From the NCBI GenBank assembly GCA_965214035.1, contig OZ243932.1, positions 372,001 through 436,000 of the forward strand: DNA of 64,000 bases, given 5' to 3'. Made by a program: the position numbers and the translations under genes. Of this stretch, positions 34,911 through 44,254 are shown one piece after another. Below the pieces are notes generated by a model that had not been told where the DNA came from, ran no database searches, and saw only the letters and a program-made list of their open reading frames with translations. The first letter of the stretch is position 1. Each line of letters starts with the position of its first letter. Source of the stretch: JAJDYQ01 sp965214035 (GTDB lineage: Bacteria > Pseudomonadota > Gammaproteobacteria > JAJDYQ01).

Positions 34911-36878
34911 TCAGGTTATATTGCCCTGATAATCGGCAATACCCGGATTGCCGGAGACCTTCAGTATTCTCGGATTATTGATCTTTGGTAATCTCAGCAC
35001 GTTATCATTGTCCTTGTTGGCCAGAATGTAATCGCGGGTGATGTCCCATATCAGGCGGCCTGCGGGAATGCGATTAACTGTTGCCCAGCCGGAGACAGCA
35101 TAGGTTTTTGCAGGATCCAATGCTTCGCCGCTGTCCAGTCTGATATTGGTAATACGTTCACCGAGTTTTCCGGCGGGATTAATGTCATAGTCCAGTCCGC
35201 CGATACGCACCATGTCGCCACCGGACTGCAGATAGGGATTGAGGTCGAACAGATTATCGGCCACGCCCTCCAGCGTATTATGGATGGCTTCGCCGCTCAT
35301 TTCTGAAACATAGGTCTCACCATAGGTTATGGCACATTGTGCCATGACATCCTCCATCGTGATCCAATCGCCTTTCGGCACGGTCGTGCCCCAGCGGACA
35401 CCGGGTGACAGTGAGATATCGGAATTGTGCTCATAGCGTAGTGCGTTACACAACACCTGATCCCAGGTGCCCATGAAGTTGCCACGGCGGAATAAGGTAC
35501 GGTCCGCGATAGCCAGCTTCTCGGACAGAATCTCCTCATAGGTTTTGCCGACCCGGTCCGGATTAAAGAACCGGTCACTGGCGCGTGATTCGATAATCCG
35601 GTTATCGTATTTTCTGGAGCGCATCTGCCTGATATAGGCTGCCATTTCCTTATCGGCTTCCAGCCATTTCGATATAACAGGTATCATTTTATAGTGCATA
35701 TTCTTTAGCCTGCCGTCATCACCGAACTCAAAGTCCATGACGCCGACAAATTTACCGTTGGAACCGGCGTTAGTTACCAGACAGGTGCCGCCTTCAGCAT
35801 TTTTCACCATGACCGGCTTTGGCATACCATCGTGTGTGTGACCACCGAATACAGCGTTCAATCCTGGTACCCGTTTGGCCATTTTGATATCGACATCCAT
35901 ACCGTTATGGGAAAGCAGAACAACGGCATCGGGTTTTTCATTTTCACGGATGGTGCTGACCAGTTCGATCATATCGTCTTCGCGCAGACCGAATGACCAG
36001 TCCGGGAAGAACTCCTGCGGATTGGCATTGGCAGTGCGCGGGAATGCCTGACCGACAATACAAATGCGGTGACCATTGATTTCCTTGATGACATAGGGGC
36101 GGAAGGCATGACCGGAATCTTCATCATACAGGCCGCGTCCGTCATACTTTTCGGTCATGGCAGGATATGTATCGCCCATCAGGGCATCTTCTTTGACGCG
36201 CACATTCTGGCCGATAAAGTCGCCCCTGAAGATGCTGGTATTGCTTAATACCTCGTCATCACGGTAAGTGAATTCCCAGTGACCGACCATGACATCCAGG
36301 CCGAGAATATTGGATGCCTCGACCATATCCACACCACGGGTCCACAGAGATGTGCCGGAACCCTGCCACAGGTCGCCGCCATCAATCGTCAGTGTTTTTT
36401 CGTGGCCACCGGCCTGCTTTCGAAGTCGGTCAAGCAGGGTTTTGACTTGAGGAAAGCCACCGGTTTTTCCATACTTCTCTGCGGCGCGATTGAAATTCAG
36501 ATAGGTATAGGCATAGGCTTCCGGTGAATTTTCCTTCAGGTTCATTTCTGCGAGCAGACTTCTGCCGACAAGATGCGGCGGACGACCATAGGCATCACCG
36601 AGGCCCAGGTTGACATTGGGTTCACGGAAATAAACGGGCTGTAACTGGCCATGCACATCCGTGATATGGAGAATGCGCACATCCCCTTTCATTGGAACAT
36701 TATAAAATCCGTCAGGTTCACCATCGGTGGCCTGTTGCGGAGTGGGCTTTGGGGGTGGAGAAACGGCAGGAGCCGGTGGCTGTGCCTCCGGTGGCGTATC
36801 TGCTTCACAGGATACCAGTGCGGGTACGGACGCAAGTCCCATCAGTTTTATAAATTCTCTACGACTAGCAGGGGGCAT
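34911..36878 (-). CDS. soxB: Thiosulfohydrolase SoxB
   Basis: Periplasmic di-manganese enzyme of the Sox thiosulfate-oxidising system that hydrolyses sulfonate sulfate from SoxY-bound intermediates. 655 residues. A Tat-like N-terminus SRREFIKLMGLASVPALVSC is followed by a Pro-rich linker, then the 5'-nucleotidase-like metallophosphoesterase domain: HITDVHGQLQPVYFREPNVN, TIDGGDLWQGSGTSLWTRG, VGHWEFTYRDDEV, VVLLSHNGMDVD and VFGGHTHDG. A C-terminal domain with SPGVRWGTTVPKGDWITMEDV follows. The lipobox-like LVSC may allow lipid anchoring, and the ADTPPEAQPPAPAVSPPPKP linker is longer than usual. No soxXYZA is adjacent. Key evidence that the organism oxidises reduced sulfur. Confidence 0.93.
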   Translation of the reverse strand: MPPASRREFIKLMGLASVPALVSCEADTPPEAQPPAPAVSPPPKPTPQQATDGEPDGFYNVPMKGDVRILHITDVHGQLQPVYFREPNVNLGLGDAYGRPPHLVGRSLLAEMNLKENSPEAYAYTYLNFNRAAEKYGKTGGFPQVKTLLDRLRKQAGGHEKTLTIDGGDLWQGSGTSLWTRGVDMVEASNILGLDVMVGHWEFTYRDDEVLSNTSIFRGDFIGQNVRVKEDALMGDTYPAMTEKYDGRGLYDEDSGHAFRPYVIKEINGHRICIVGQAFPRTANANPQEFFPDWSFGLREDDMIELVSTIRENEKPDAVVLLSHNGMDVDIKMAKRVPGLNAVFGGHTHDGMPKPVMVKNAEGGTCLVTNAGSNGKFVGVMDFEFGDDGRLKNMHYKMIPVISKWLEADKEMAAYIRQMRSRKYDNRIIESRASDRFFNPDRVGKTYEEILSEKLAIADRTLFRRGNFMGTWDQVLCNALRYEHNSDISLSPGVRWGTTVPKGDWITMEDVMAQCAITYGETYVSEMSGEAIHNTLEGVADNLFDLNPYLQSGGDMVRIGGLDYDINPAGKLGERITNIRLDSGEALDPAKTYAVSGWATVNRIPAGRLIWDITRDYILANKDNDNVLRLPKINNPRILKVSGNPGIADYQGNIT

Positions 36879-37139
36879 ATTTTCTCACCTTGATTTTGAA
36901 TGTTTGTATAGCCGGGGGGATGAATCATGTGGCACCCACAGCGCCATCCCCTAGACAGTCATTGTACCGAACGATGAACAGGGAGCGCAATGTTTTTTGT
37001 ATTGGCCCGGCCCTGGTTGAGTCCGTGTTTTGAGGCAGGTCACCATGCCGCTTTCCGGCAGCTTTTGCGCCATTTTTGACTTTGGGAAGGGAGCTTTAGT
37101 AGATTGCCGTTCCCCTTCGACAAAACCAGCCCGACTTCA

Positions 37140-38291
37140 ATGACGTCACTGAAAAACCTGATTTTCACCCCGATATGCCTGCTGACTGCCTTATTGCCCG
37201 CGACACTGGCAGCGGATGTGGTGCGGCCGGTTCTGGTTGAGATCAGTATCAATGCCAGCGGTGCATATAGAATTGAAATCCGGGCCAGCATAGAGGCATT
37301 GCTGACCGGCATCAACGCCGCCTATACAAATACCCGTGATGCGCCGATGGCAGAGGCTTACGATGCCCTGCGTGCGTTACAGGCTTCGCAACTGGACAAG
37401 AGATGGCAATCCTTCAAACGGCATTTTGCCGAACAGCTTGAGTTGCGATTTGATGGACACCCGGTGCCGCTTACGGTGACGGATACCCGCATACCGGAAC
37501 CGGGATATACCGGAGTTCCGCGTATCAGTGTGATCACTCTGGAAGGCAGAGCGGAATATTCGGCACAGACGGTTGACTGGTATTACCCGGCCGTATTTGG
37601 TGATAGCACGGTGAGGGTGCGTCAGGTTGATGAAGTCAGAGAGAAATGGCACTGGTCAGAATGGCAATGGCTGCGCGGGGACGAACGCTCCGGGCCGTTT
37701 TCACTGACCGAAGTATTTTCCAGGCGGTCATTGAGTGAGACCGTGTGGTTGTATGTGGTTGCCGGATTTGAGCACATTCTGCCGAAGGGGCTGGATCATA
37801 TTCTTTTCATCCTGGGTATTTTTCTGCTTGGCAGGGAGATAAAGCCGCTGCTGTGGCAAGTCACCATGTTCACTGTGGCCCATACGGTCACACTGGGCCT
37901 GACCGTAGCGGGTTATATCAACCTGTCGGCGAGTATTGTGGAACCGCTGATCGCGTTGTCGATTGCCTATATCGGGATAGAAAATATCCGTCATATGAAC
38001 CTGCATGGCAGTCGTTTGTTATTGGTGTTTGCCTTTGGGTTGCTGCATGGCATGGGGTTTGCGGGTGTTTTACAGGAATTCGGTATGCCGGATGATGCCT
38101 TTCTGACAGCCCTGATCAGTTTTAATATCGGAGTCGAGCTTGGCCAGCTGGCGATCATTCTGCTGGCCTTTCTGGCGGTAGGTGTTTGCTGCCGTCATCG
38201 GCAATGGTACCGTGCGGCTATCATTGTTCCGGGCTCGGCTGCCATAGCCATGACCGGTCTTTACTGGACATTTGAGAGACTGCCGTTTTAG
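37140..38291 (+). CDS. HupE/UreJ-family membrane protein
   Basis: 383 residues from ATG 37140. A signal peptide (MTSLKNLIFTPICLLTALLPATLAAD) precedes a periplasmic N-terminal domain of about 180 residues. Six or seven transmembrane helices follow, with the family motifs FEHILPKGLDHILFILGIFLLG, TMFTVAHTVTLGL and GLLHGMGFAG, whose histidines are typical for the HupE/UreJ_2 (nickel/cobalt permease-like) family. Metal transport is plausible but unproven; no hydrogenase or urease genes are nearby. Divergent from soxB. Confidence 0.85.
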   Translation: MTSLKNLIFTPICLLTALLPATLAADVVRPVLVEISINASGAYRIEIRASIEALLTGINAAYTNTRDAPMAEAYDALRALQASQLDKRWQSFKRHFAEQLELRFDGHPVPLTVTDTRIPEPGYTGVPRISVITLEGRAEYSAQTVDWYYPAVFGDSTVRVRQVDEVREKWHWSEWQWLRGDERSGPFSLTEVFSRRSLSETVWLYVVAGFEHILPKGLDHILFILGIFLLGREIKPLLWQVTMFTVAHTVTLGLTVAGYINLSASIVEPLIALSIAYIGIENIRHMNLHGSRLLLVFAFGLLHGMGFAGVLQEFGMPDDAFLTALISFNIGVELGQLAIILLAFLAVGVCCRHRQWYRAAIIVPGSAAIAMTGLYWTFERLPF

Positions 38292-38452
38292 GGATTGGAC
38301 TCCTGAGATGTTTAAGGAGGCTTAAAGCCCGTGTCAGCAGCTTATAGGCGTGGCAGCCTCCCTGGTACAATTATGAATGCCTGCCTGTTATTCCCAATCG
38401 CCCCGGACTGCTATAGTATCGCGCCCGCACTAACATCGGAGACTTTCAGGCA

Positions 38453-39463
38453 ATGACCGGCAGATGTTTTTTATCGGTGATTATCGTAATTTCACTGTTT
38501 TTTTCCCGGTCATGGGCCGAGCCGGTCATGGTGACAACGGGCCTGTTTGCCGATATTGCCTATTACCCGCAGGGCAGCATTCCTGCCGAGGTGGTTGCTC
38601 TTGAGGATGCAACCCTGGCCGCCCGGATTACTTCCTGGGTAAAGACCATCCATGCTGCTGTCGGGCAGCGGGTCCAGGCGGGAGACACCCTGATCAGCCT
38701 GGACTGTCGCAAGCCGCAAGCCGCGCTGCTGCAGGCCAGGGCCGATAAAGACGCCAATGCAGCGAGGATTCAACTGGCCGAATACCGGGCCAAACGGGCA
38801 CAATCTCTGCGCGATAAAAACCATACTTCGGAGGAAGCCTTGGTCACCCGGCAGTCGGAGCTGGATGCCCTGCGGGCGGAAGGCCGTTCACTTCGTGCAA
38901 GGATGACCGACCGGCAGATTGATGTTGAACAATGTCTTGTGGCCGCACCGTTTGATGGCGTGATTGAACGCAGAATGGTGGATATGGGTGAGGCAGTCAG
39001 TCTCGGTCAGGAATTGATTCGGCTGGTTAATCCGGAGAAAAACGAGATCAGCGCCACAATCACCGCACAGTCAGTGGCGCAGATCAATGATGTCGATCAA
39101 TATGTCTTCGTATCCGGTGAGCAGGAATTTCCGTTGCAGTTGCGCACCATGATTCCGGTCTCCGATCCGGTCACGCGCAGTCGTGAAATCCGGCTGACAT
39201 TTTCCGGCCGATCAGCCAGTCCCGGCGACAGTGGTCGGCTGATCTGGTCCATGAAGCGGCGTGCCCTGACTCCGGACTATCTGGTCAAGCGCGGCGAAAA
39301 ATATGGAATATTACTTGTTGAGAACAACATTGCTGTCTTCATGCCTGTGCCACAGGCACAAGAAGGTCAGCCGGTCTTCGTTGATCTGGCGGACGATGCC
39401 AGACTGATTATAAAGGGGCGCCTGATGGTCGAGCATGATGACGCCCTGAAGATAGTCAATTAG
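38453..39463 (+). CDS. RND efflux periplasmic adaptor
   Basis: 336 residues with a signal peptide (MTGRCFLSVIIVISLFFSRSWA). HlyD/AcrA-type order: lipoyl half VQAGDTLISLDCRKPQAALLQA, a short alpha-hairpin (about 85-145), lipoyl half APFDGVIERRMVDMGEAVSLGQEL, then a beta-barrel. Shorter C-terminal region than in the other adaptor of this window. Partner of the pump gene that begins 10 nt downstream. Substrate unknown. Confidence 0.88.
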   Translation: MTGRCFLSVIIVISLFFSRSWAEPVMVTTGLFADIAYYPQGSIPAEVVALEDATLAARITSWVKTIHAAVGQRVQAGDTLISLDCRKPQAALLQARADKDANAARIQLAEYRAKRAQSLRDKNHTSEEALVTRQSELDALRAEGRSLRARMTDRQIDVEQCLVAAPFDGVIERRMVDMGEAVSLGQELIRLVNPEKNEISATITAQSVAQINDVDQYVFVSGEQEFPLQLRTMIPVSDPVTRSREIRLTFSGRSASPGDSGRLIWSMKRRALTPDYLVKRGEKYGILLVENNIAVFMPVPQAQEGQPVFVDLADDARLIIKGRLMVEHDDALKIVN

Positions 39464-39473
39464 ACGACCTTTC

Positions 39474-42400
39474 ATGTATCTGCGTTTTATCAGCAATCAC
39501 GTATTCGCCAATCTGCTGTTCGCACTGGTGATCGTGATCGGTTCTCTCAGCTACATGCTGATGCCGCGAGAAAAAGATCCGACTATCAATTTTAACTGGA
39601 TTCAGGTGATGACTTTTTTGCCGGGGGCATCGGCAAGTGACATCGAAAGAAAAATAACCAATCCTCTGGAAGAAGCCATACGCAGCGTTGACGATATCCG
39701 GTTTGTTACCAGCACCAGCCGGGAAGGGCTTTCCAGTATCCTGCTGCGCTTTGAAGAGATAGATCAGCGTACTTTTGACAAACGTCTGAATGACCTGCGT
39801 CGTGAAATTCAGGCAGTCGAAAACACAGAACTGCCGGATGCAGCCGAATCACCGATTCTGGTGGAAATTACCACGGATAATGCCCTGCCGACCGCATCCA
39901 TCGTGGTGACCGGTATCAGCGATGATGAAACTTTGCACCGAGAGGCGCTTCTTATAGAAAAAGACATAGAAAATATCAATGGTGTGGACAGCGTTATCAA
40001 GGTAGGTGCACGGAAGCCCGAACTGCGGGTTGAAATTGATCTGCGGGCCCTGACCAGTCATGGTATCAGCCCCATGCACATCGTCGATACGATTCGGGCG
40101 CACTATCAGGATGTGTCGGCCGGAGGCATTGATCTCGCTGACAGACGTTGGCTCGTCAGCCTGAAAGGTACCAGCGGTGATGTACGGGATCTGGCCCGTT
40201 TGCCGGTAGCCGGGCCGAACAGTGAAGTCCTGCTGGGCGAAGTTGCGCATGTCCGGCGCGTGCGCGAAAAAGCCGAACAGTTGATATTCATGGACGACCG
40301 GCCCGGAGTTCTGCTGTGGGTAGCCAAGAAGTCACATACCAATGTACTGGAACTGCTTGAGCGGATACAATCCTATATAGAACAGCGCAATCGGCTGTCG
40401 CGAGCCACCGGCGTATCACTGACCCTGGTGGACGACCAGACCGATGCCACCCGTCGGGCGATCACGGTAATGGAAGCCAATGCCGTACTGGGCCTGCTGT
40501 TTGTACTGTGCATTACCTGGTTATTTCTTGGTTCCCGTATTGCGCTACTGACCAGCATAGGGATCCCCTTTACCCTGGCGGGTACATTCTGGTTTCTGGA
40601 CAGTGTTGGTCAATCGGTCAACAACTCGGTACTGCTGGGCATCGTCATCAGCCTCGGTATGCTGGTTGATGATGCAGTGGTTGTGGTGGAATCCATCTTC
40701 GAGCGGCTGCGTCGAGGCATCCCGGCAAGAGAAGCCATAGCGCGGGGCCTGAATGAAGTCAGTGGGCCGGTACTGACCTCGGTGCTGACAACGATGGCGG
40801 CCTTTATGCCATTGATGCTGATTCCCGGCATCCTGGGCAAATTCATGTTTGTGGTGCCGCTGGTTGTGACGGTTGCGCTTGCGGTAAGCCTGGTGGAAGC
40901 CTTCTGGATGCTGCCGGCCCATGTCATGGCGGCCGATGTCAACTTCAGGAAACCCTCAAAATTTCACATGCTGCGTCTGCGCCTGATTCACCATATACAG
41001 ATAAAATACGGCAGGCTGCTGATCAAGGCCCTGCGTTATCCGGTACGCACATTGATGATTGCTGGTACCGTGTTCATGCTGGCGGTTGTACTGCTGGTCA
41101 CAGAGCAGGTCAAGGTTCGTTTTTTCGCCTTTGATCCGATTCGACTGTTTTATGTTGATATTACCATGCCGCAGGGCACGCCGTTGCAGACAACGGCCGA
41201 TACCATGCGGCAGATAGAAAGACGGCTGCGGGACAATATCGGAGAACAGGATGTCAGGAGTATCGCGTCTTATGCAGGGGAGCTGCTGACAGAAACAGAA
41301 CCGCTGTTCGGAGAGCGCTTTGCCCAGATTGTCGTCAGCCTTAAGCCTGCGACCGGTGGCATGCGCGATGCCGAGCAGATTGTTGAAGACATGCGACCGC
41401 ACTTCACAGACATTGCCGGACCCGAAAATATCCGCTTCTGGGCGCTGAAAGATGGCCCGCCTTCGGGCAAACCCATCTCGGTCAAAGTGCGTGGCAGTGA
41501 CTTTACAGAAATTCGTGCTGCTCTGGACGAACTAAAGCAGGAACTGGGCCAAATGCCGGGAGTGACCGATATCAGTGATGACGACAGCGGTGGGGCATCT
41601 GAGCTTGTTTTGCGGCTGAATCTCGGTGCCGTTAACCGGGCCGGGATTGATCCGGCAGCCGTGGCCCGAATCATACGGTTGCTGATTGATGGCGAGACAG
41701 TCACCACATTCTGGGATGCCGGCGAGGAAACCAGGGTGCTGGTGAAATCCATCAATGACGGCATTACCGATACGCAGGCGCTGCTGTCCCGCAAACTGAC
41801 GCTGCCGTCCGGCAAAGACATTGCCCTGGCGGAGCTGGTACATGCAGAAGTAAGACAATCGCGTGGCAACATCAGGCACTATAACTACCGCCGGGCGATC
41901 ACCCTGGAAGCGGGACTGGACAAAGACATTGTTGGCACCGTGCAGGCCAACGACCAGCTCAGGGCGGTCTGGCAGCAGATGCGTGATCGTCATCCCGGAG
42001 TGGATCTGGACTTCAGTGGCGAGCTGGACGACATCCAGGAAAGCGTCGATGCCATAGGCATCCTGTTCCTGTTTGGGCTTGGGCTGATATATACCATAGT
42101 CGGCACCCAGTTCAGGAGCTATTTGCAGCCGCTCATTATCATTCTATCCACCATTCCCATGGCGGCCACCGGCGTTGTGCTGGGCCTGATGATGACCGGT
42201 AATCCGTTGAGTCTGTTCACACTGTACGGAGTGGTCGCGCTGGGTGGCATTGCGGTGAATGCGGCGATCGTCATGATCAGTGCGGCGAATGCCCGTTACA
42301 GGGCCGGCATGAGCATCCTGCATTCGACTTTTTATGCAGCGCGCCGGCGCGTTATACCGATAGTGATTACCGCCCTCACAACCATTGGCGGCCTGTTCTC

Positions 42401-42566
42401 TCTGGCCACGGGACTGGGCGGCAAATCACTGCTCTGGGGGCCGGTGGCCACGGCGATAGTCTCCGGTTTGACGGTATCGACGCTGTTTTCATTATTTCTG
42501 GTGCCGTTGTTTTATCGGATACTGCAGGGAATCGTGCAGGACCGTCGTCGTAATCAGGCGGTTTGA
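39474..42566 (+). CDS. RND-family efflux pump permease
   Basis: 1030 residues. TM1 MYLRFISNHVFANLLFALVI, periplasmic loop one, then TM4 with the proton-relay aspartate pair in SLGMLVDDAVVVVESIFERL, periplasmic loop two (about 560-850), and TM11-12 near GGIAVNAAIVMISAANARYRAG and VSTLFSLFLVPLFYRIL. The sequence is only distantly similar to the other pump here, so it is a separate subfamily and not a recent duplicate. Operon with the preceding adaptor; no outer-membrane channel gene is adjacent. Confidence 0.92.
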   Translation: MYLRFISNHVFANLLFALVIVIGSLSYMLMPREKDPTINFNWIQVMTFLPGASASDIERKITNPLEEAIRSVDDIRFVTSTSREGLSSILLRFEEIDQRTFDKRLNDLRREIQAVENTELPDAAESPILVEITTDNALPTASIVVTGISDDETLHREALLIEKDIENINGVDSVIKVGARKPELRVEIDLRALTSHGISPMHIVDTIRAHYQDVSAGGIDLADRRWLVSLKGTSGDVRDLARLPVAGPNSEVLLGEVAHVRRVREKAEQLIFMDDRPGVLLWVAKKSHTNVLELLERIQSYIEQRNRLSRATGVSLTLVDDQTDATRRAITVMEANAVLGLLFVLCITWLFLGSRIALLTSIGIPFTLAGTFWFLDSVGQSVNNSVLLGIVISLGMLVDDAVVVVESIFERLRRGIPAREAIARGLNEVSGPVLTSVLTTMAAFMPLMLIPGILGKFMFVVPLVVTVALAVSLVEAFWMLPAHVMAADVNFRKPSKFHMLRLRLIHHIQIKYGRLLIKALRYPVRTLMIAGTVFMLAVVLLVTEQVKVRFFAFDPIRLFYVDITMPQGTPLQTTADTMRQIERRLRDNIGEQDVRSIASYAGELLTETEPLFGERFAQIVVSLKPATGGMRDAEQIVEDMRPHFTDIAGPENIRFWALKDGPPSGKPISVKVRGSDFTEIRAALDELKQELGQMPGVTDISDDDSGGASELVLRLNLGAVNRAGIDPAAVARIIRLLIDGETVTTFWDAGEETRVLVKSINDGITDTQALLSRKLTLPSGKDIALAELVHAEVRQSRGNIRHYNYRRAITLEAGLDKDIVGTVQANDQLRAVWQQMRDRHPGVDLDFSGELDDIQESVDAIGILFLFGLGLIYTIVGTQFRSYLQPLIIILSTIPMAATGVVLGLMMTGNPLSLFTLYGVVALGGIAVNAAIVMISAANARYRAGMSILHSTFYAARRRVIPIVITALTTIGGLFSLATGLGGKSLLWGPVATAIVSGLTVSTLFSLFLVPLFYRILQGIVQDRRRNQAV

Positions 42567-42913
42567 ATGTGCCGGGATCAACACCTTGACCGCTCTTTGG
42601 GAACTGAAGGGAGCCATGCCGGCTGACGCACGCAACATCACTGAAAAATCCTCTGCTGCGATGCGCCGGGCAGTCTGGCTGCGTATTTAAACCGGTTTTT
42701 CAGGCCTGCCGAGGCAGTTTGTGGAAAGGGAGTCCATCCCAATCCACAAAAACCAACCCGATTATCTGCTTTTCACTACCGGCTATCTATCTGGTAAGCC
42801 AATTCCCCTGCCGGTGCCCGATGTACCGAATGAATGTCTGCTATATTCTTTGTTAGATAAGTACACAATCCCTACTATAAACAGTATTTGAGCAACCAAA
42901 CCTAAAGTAACAT
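42567..42913. other. Intergenic region before the giant adhesin gene
   Basis: About 350 bp. Includes an 8-bp inverted repeat tttgtgga / tccacaaa at 42718-42725 and 42743-42750, and an AT-rich tract around 42845-42885 that should carry the adhesin promoter, though the hexamers are poorly spaced. No gene seen. Confidence 0.4.
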
Positions 42914-44254
42914 ATGAATTTTGAAAAAACTGGCCCGGCCGTCGCAAACCTGATCAGGCTATTGCCGCGCATCCATCATTCGGTTGCCCGCATCCTGCTG
43001 GCGCTGCTGCTGTGCCTGCCGCTGACTGAGGTCGCTGCGCAGGCACGCGAATTCATAATCATGCCTGATCCGCTGACTGTGCCACTGAACGGCAGCGCGA
43101 CCTATACGGTGCGATTGAGTGTCCAGCCGGCGACGACGGTCACGCTGCGGATCAATGCCCCCACCTCAGGATTGAGTTTGCAGAGTGCTTCGGGAGATAA
43201 TATAGAGCTTCAGTTCAGCCGACAGAGCTGGAATCAGCAGCAGACAGTGACAGTCATAGCGGGGGATCAAAGTCAGGTACCCACAACGAGGAGGGGGGTG
43301 ATTAACCACCGAGACCCTACCGATGACTATAGTAGAAAACAACTCCAGATCACGATAACGGACGATATGGATGGCGGTACGGCGACTCCGGGCGTGACCG
43401 TCAGTCCGACAACCATCTCAATCCCTGAAGGTGGCACAGCCACCTACACCGTGGTGCTGAACACATCGCCGCGGACAGGGCGGAGCGCCACCATCGGAAT
43501 CATGCCCCCGTCATTCGTGAGCGTGACCCCGACCGCCCTGACCTTTAACGATGCAAACTGGAACACGCCACAGACTGTCACCATCACAGGTGTAGATGAC
43601 CCTGTGGATAATGATGCCGGAGAGGTTCGCACCGCGGACATCGAGCATACCATTACTGGTGACGATAGTGGTAGCTATGTGCCCGGTCTTGAACTTGCCT
43701 CTGTGCAGGTTGCCGTGATGGACGACGACACGGCGGGCGTGACCGTCAGTCTGACAACCATCTCAATCCCTGAGGGTGGCGCAGCCACCTACACCATGGT
43801 GCTGAACACACCGCCGCGGACAGGTCGGAACGCCATCATCACAATCATGCCCCCGTCATTCGTGAACGTGGCCCCGACCGCCCTGACCTTTAACGAGGCA
43901 AACTGGAACACGCCACAAACTGTCACCGTCACAGGTATGGACGACTTCATAGATCATCCCGTGGATCTTCGCCTCGGCGACATTCGGCATACCATCGAAA
44001 ATGCCGGTAGCGATGGTGGTGGCTATATCCCGACTCTTATGATCGACTCCGTGGGGGTTACCGTAACGGACGATGATATGAGAGGGCTGGTGTTCACACC
44101 GGACACGCTGTCAATCATTGAAGGGGGTACCGACAGCTACGGGGTGGCGCTGGCAAGCCGGCCGGTGATAGAGGCAACTGTCTCTATTTTTAGCGGGATT
44201 AGCTTTCTTGAACTGTCCCCAGATTCACTGACGTTCAATCCGCCAATTGGATGA
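42914..44254 (+). CDS. Giant Calx-beta adhesin/autotransporter, N-terminal part (frameshifted)
   Basis: 446 residues. A long N-terminal region with a hydrophobic signal core (HHSVARILLALLLCLPLTEVAAQA) is followed by three beta-sandwich repeats of about 115-120 residues with the patterns ISIPEGGTATYTVVLNT and PTALTFNDANWNTPQTVTITGVDD. The third repeat breaks off at LTFNPPIG-stop (44252-44254). The expected NW-x-x-PQRVTVTA continues at once in the next frame (aattggatgattccgcag), so a single base is missing at about 44240-44248. The real gene is one frame from 42914 to 56771, split in three by two frameshifts. Weak ribosome site. Confidence 0.85.
   Translation: MNFEKTGPAVANLIRLLPRIHHSVARILLALLLCLPLTEVAAQAREFIIMPDPLTVPLNGSATYTVRLSVQPATTVTLRINAPTSGLSLQSASGDNIELQFSRQSWNQQQTVTVIAGDQSQVPTTRRGVINHRDPTDDYSRKQLQITITDDMDGGTATPGVTVSPTTISIPEGGTATYTVVLNTSPRTGRSATIGIMPPSFVSVTPTALTFNDANWNTPQTVTITGVDDPVDNDAGEVRTADIEHTITGDDSGSYVPGLELASVQVAVMDDDTAGVTVSLTTISIPEGGAATYTMVLNTPPRTGRNAIITIMPPSFVNVAPTALTFNEANWNTPQTVTVTGMDDFIDHPVDLRLGDIRHTIENAGSDGGGYIPTLMIDSVGVTVTDDDMRGLVFTPDTLSIIEGGTDSYGVALASRPVIEATVSIFSGISFLELSPDSLTFNPPIG

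Noticed and set aside
42850..42881. Promoter TTGTTA ... TATAAA upstream of the giant adhesin
   Set aside because: The hexamers are 20 nt apart, outside the normal spacing, so I did not list it as a promoter.
44240..44254. Programmed ribosomal frameshifting in the adhesin
   Set aside because: No slippery heptamer or downstream pseudoknot is apparent at either break. The restored reading needs a missing base, which is better explained by deletion or sequencing error.
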